From positions 1-5,878 of the forward strand of contig JANXRT010000109.1 of NCBI GenBank assembly GCA_025356735.1: 5,878 bases of DNA. Reading direction: 5' to 3'. Of the stretch, positions 4,948-5,878 are shown in pieces. Position numbers and translations under genes: made by a program. The notes under the pieces are model-generated. The model was not told the DNA's origin. It searched no databases and saw only the letters and a program-made list of their open reading frames with translations. Numbering within the stretch: the first letter of the stretch is position 1; each line of letters opens with the position of its first letter. The DNA comes from Acetobacteraceae bacterium (lineage in GTDB: Bacteria > Pseudomonadota > Alphaproteobacteria > Acetobacterales > Acetobacteraceae).

Positions 4948-5878
4948 CTAGTTCTTTGCTTTGTCCACCAAAGCGTTCTTAGAAATCCAAGGCATCATAG
5001 CCCGCAATTTAGCGCCGACTTCCTCGATCGGGTGTTCCGATAGCCGGCGGCGCGTGGCTTTGAAGCTGGACTGGTTGACCTTGTTCTCCAGCATCCAGTC
5101 GCGCGCGAACTTGCCGGACTGGATGTCGGACAAGACACGCTTCATCTCAGCCTTGGTTTCGCTAGTGATGATGCGCGGGCCGGTGACATATTCGCCGTAT
5201 TCGGCGGTGTTGGAGATCGAATAGTTCATGTTGGCGATGCCGCCCTCGTAGATCAGATCGACGATCAGCTTGACCTCGTGCAGGCACTCGAAATAGGCCA
5301 TCTCAGGTGCATAGCCGGCTTCGACCAGGGTTTCGTAGCCGCCCTTGATGAGCTCGACCAAGCCGCCGCAGAGCACGACCTGCTCGCCGAACAGGTCGGT
5401 TTCGCACTCCTCCTTGAAGGTGGTCTCGATGATGCCGGCGCGGCCGCCACCGATGGCGGAGGCATACGAGAGCGCGATCTCCAGCGCGTTGCCGGAGGGG
5501 TTCTGTGCCACCGCGACTAGGCAGGGTACGCCGCCGCCGCGCTGATATTCGGATCTGACGGTATGGCCGGGACCCTTGGGCGCAATCATGAACACGTCGA
5601 TGTCAGCGCGAGGGTCAAGCAGGTTGAAATGGACGTTGAGGCCGTGCGCGAAGGCAAGGGCGGCCCCCGGCTTCATGTTGGGCCCGAGCTTCTCTCGGTA
5701 CAGGTCGCCCTGGCCCTCGTCGGGTGTCAGCACCATGATGACGTCGGCCCATTTCGCCGCATCCGCCGGATCCATGACCTTGAGGCCGGCAGCCTCGGCC
5801 TTGGCGACGCCGGCGCTGTCGGGCCGCAGCCCGACGACCAGTTCGGCGGCGCCGCTGTCCTTAAGGTTGTTGGCGTGG
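4948..5878 (-). CDS. ilvC: ketol-acid reductoisomerase (class I), 5'-truncated by the window edge
   Basis: IlvC converts 2-acetolactate and 2-aceto-2-hydroxybutyrate to the dihydroxy acids of valine, leucine and isoleucine synthesis, by a Mg-dependent alkyl shift followed by NAD(P)H reduction. The frame is open to the right edge: before the first in-window ATG (5773-5775) it reads HANNLKDSG...VVGLRPDSAGVAKAEAAGLKV, which is the typical N-terminal Rossmann region. The protein therefore starts beyond 5878 and about 30 residues, including the GYGSQGH dinucleotide motif, are missing. Counted from that ATG, the active-site residues are present: His44 (FAHG), Asp127 and Glu131 (ETDLFGEQ), Glu163 and Glu167 (YFECLHE), and Ser188 (SISNTAEYG). 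The C-terminus MPWISKNALVDKAKN is the usual end of the short, class I form. The stop is TAG, directly beside the hairpin cluster. The ilvBH genes usually found upstream would be outside the window. Confidence 0.97.
   Translation of the reverse strand, partial: HANNLKDSGAAELVVGLRPDSAGVAKAEAAGLKVMDPADAAKWADVIMVLTPDEGQGDLYREKLGPNMKPGAALAFAHGLNVHFNLLDPRADIDVFMIAPKGPGHTVRSEYQRGGGVPCLVAVAQNPSGNALEIALSYASAIGGGRAGIIETTFKEECETDLFGEQVVLCGGLVELIKGGYETLVEAGYAPEMAYFECLHEVKLIVDLIYEGGIANMNYSISNTAEYGEYVTGPRIITSETKAEMKRVLSDIQSGKFARDWMLENKVNQSSFKATRRRLSEHPIEEVGAKLRAMMPWISKNALVDKAKN

Noticed and set aside
4961..5545. Several + strand frames opposite ilvC
   Set aside because: They are antisense shadows of ilvC, whose active-site residues are all accounted for on the - strand.

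Overview
The window reads as ordinary chromosomal DNA from a GC-rich alphaproteobacterium. Acetobacteraceae or another Rhodospirillales family is my best guess. The guess rests on the style of the MnmA, ketol-acid reductoisomerase and methyltransferase proteins, a CCA-encoding CAT tRNA of alphaproteobacterial type, and a GC-rich double-hairpin intergenic element of a kind I associate with acetic-acid-bacteria relatives. It is an inference; no species can be named from the sequence alone.

Layout, left to right. (1) The 3' part of mnmA (tRNA 2-thiouridylase, + strand) runs in from the left edge. (2) After 42 bases comes a CAT-anticodon tRNA, probably elongator Met. (3) 51 bases later a lyase of the adenylosuccinate lyase / 3-carboxy-cis,cis-muconate cycloisomerase superfamily starts; it has an unusual active-site segment and no pathway partners nearby. 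(4) A 372-base gene-free, locally AT-rich stretch follows, with heptamer repeats, a dyad and promoter-like hexamers. It leads into (5) a 95-residue single-pass membrane protein of unknown function. (6) A YfcG/YghU-type glutathione S-transferase lies on the - strand, convergent with the small protein and divergent from (7) a class I SAM-dependent methyltransferase on the + strand. (8) The methyltransferase converges on (9) ilvC (ketol-acid reductoisomerase, - strand), which runs off the right edge. The gap between these two is filled with a cluster of GC-rich hairpins.

The genes do not form one pathway. mnmA and the tRNA gene share the theme of translation, and ilvC is branched-chain amino acid synthesis. 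The lyase, GST and methyltransferase look like independent single-gene units. I found no CRISPR array, transposase, phage gene, toxin-antitoxin pair or recognisable defence system, and I see no convincing undescribed system. The points most worth a second look are the lyase active-site variant, the repeat-rich region upstream of the small membrane protein, the hairpin cluster next to ilvC, and a leader sequence that could mis-pair with the tRNA acceptor strand.
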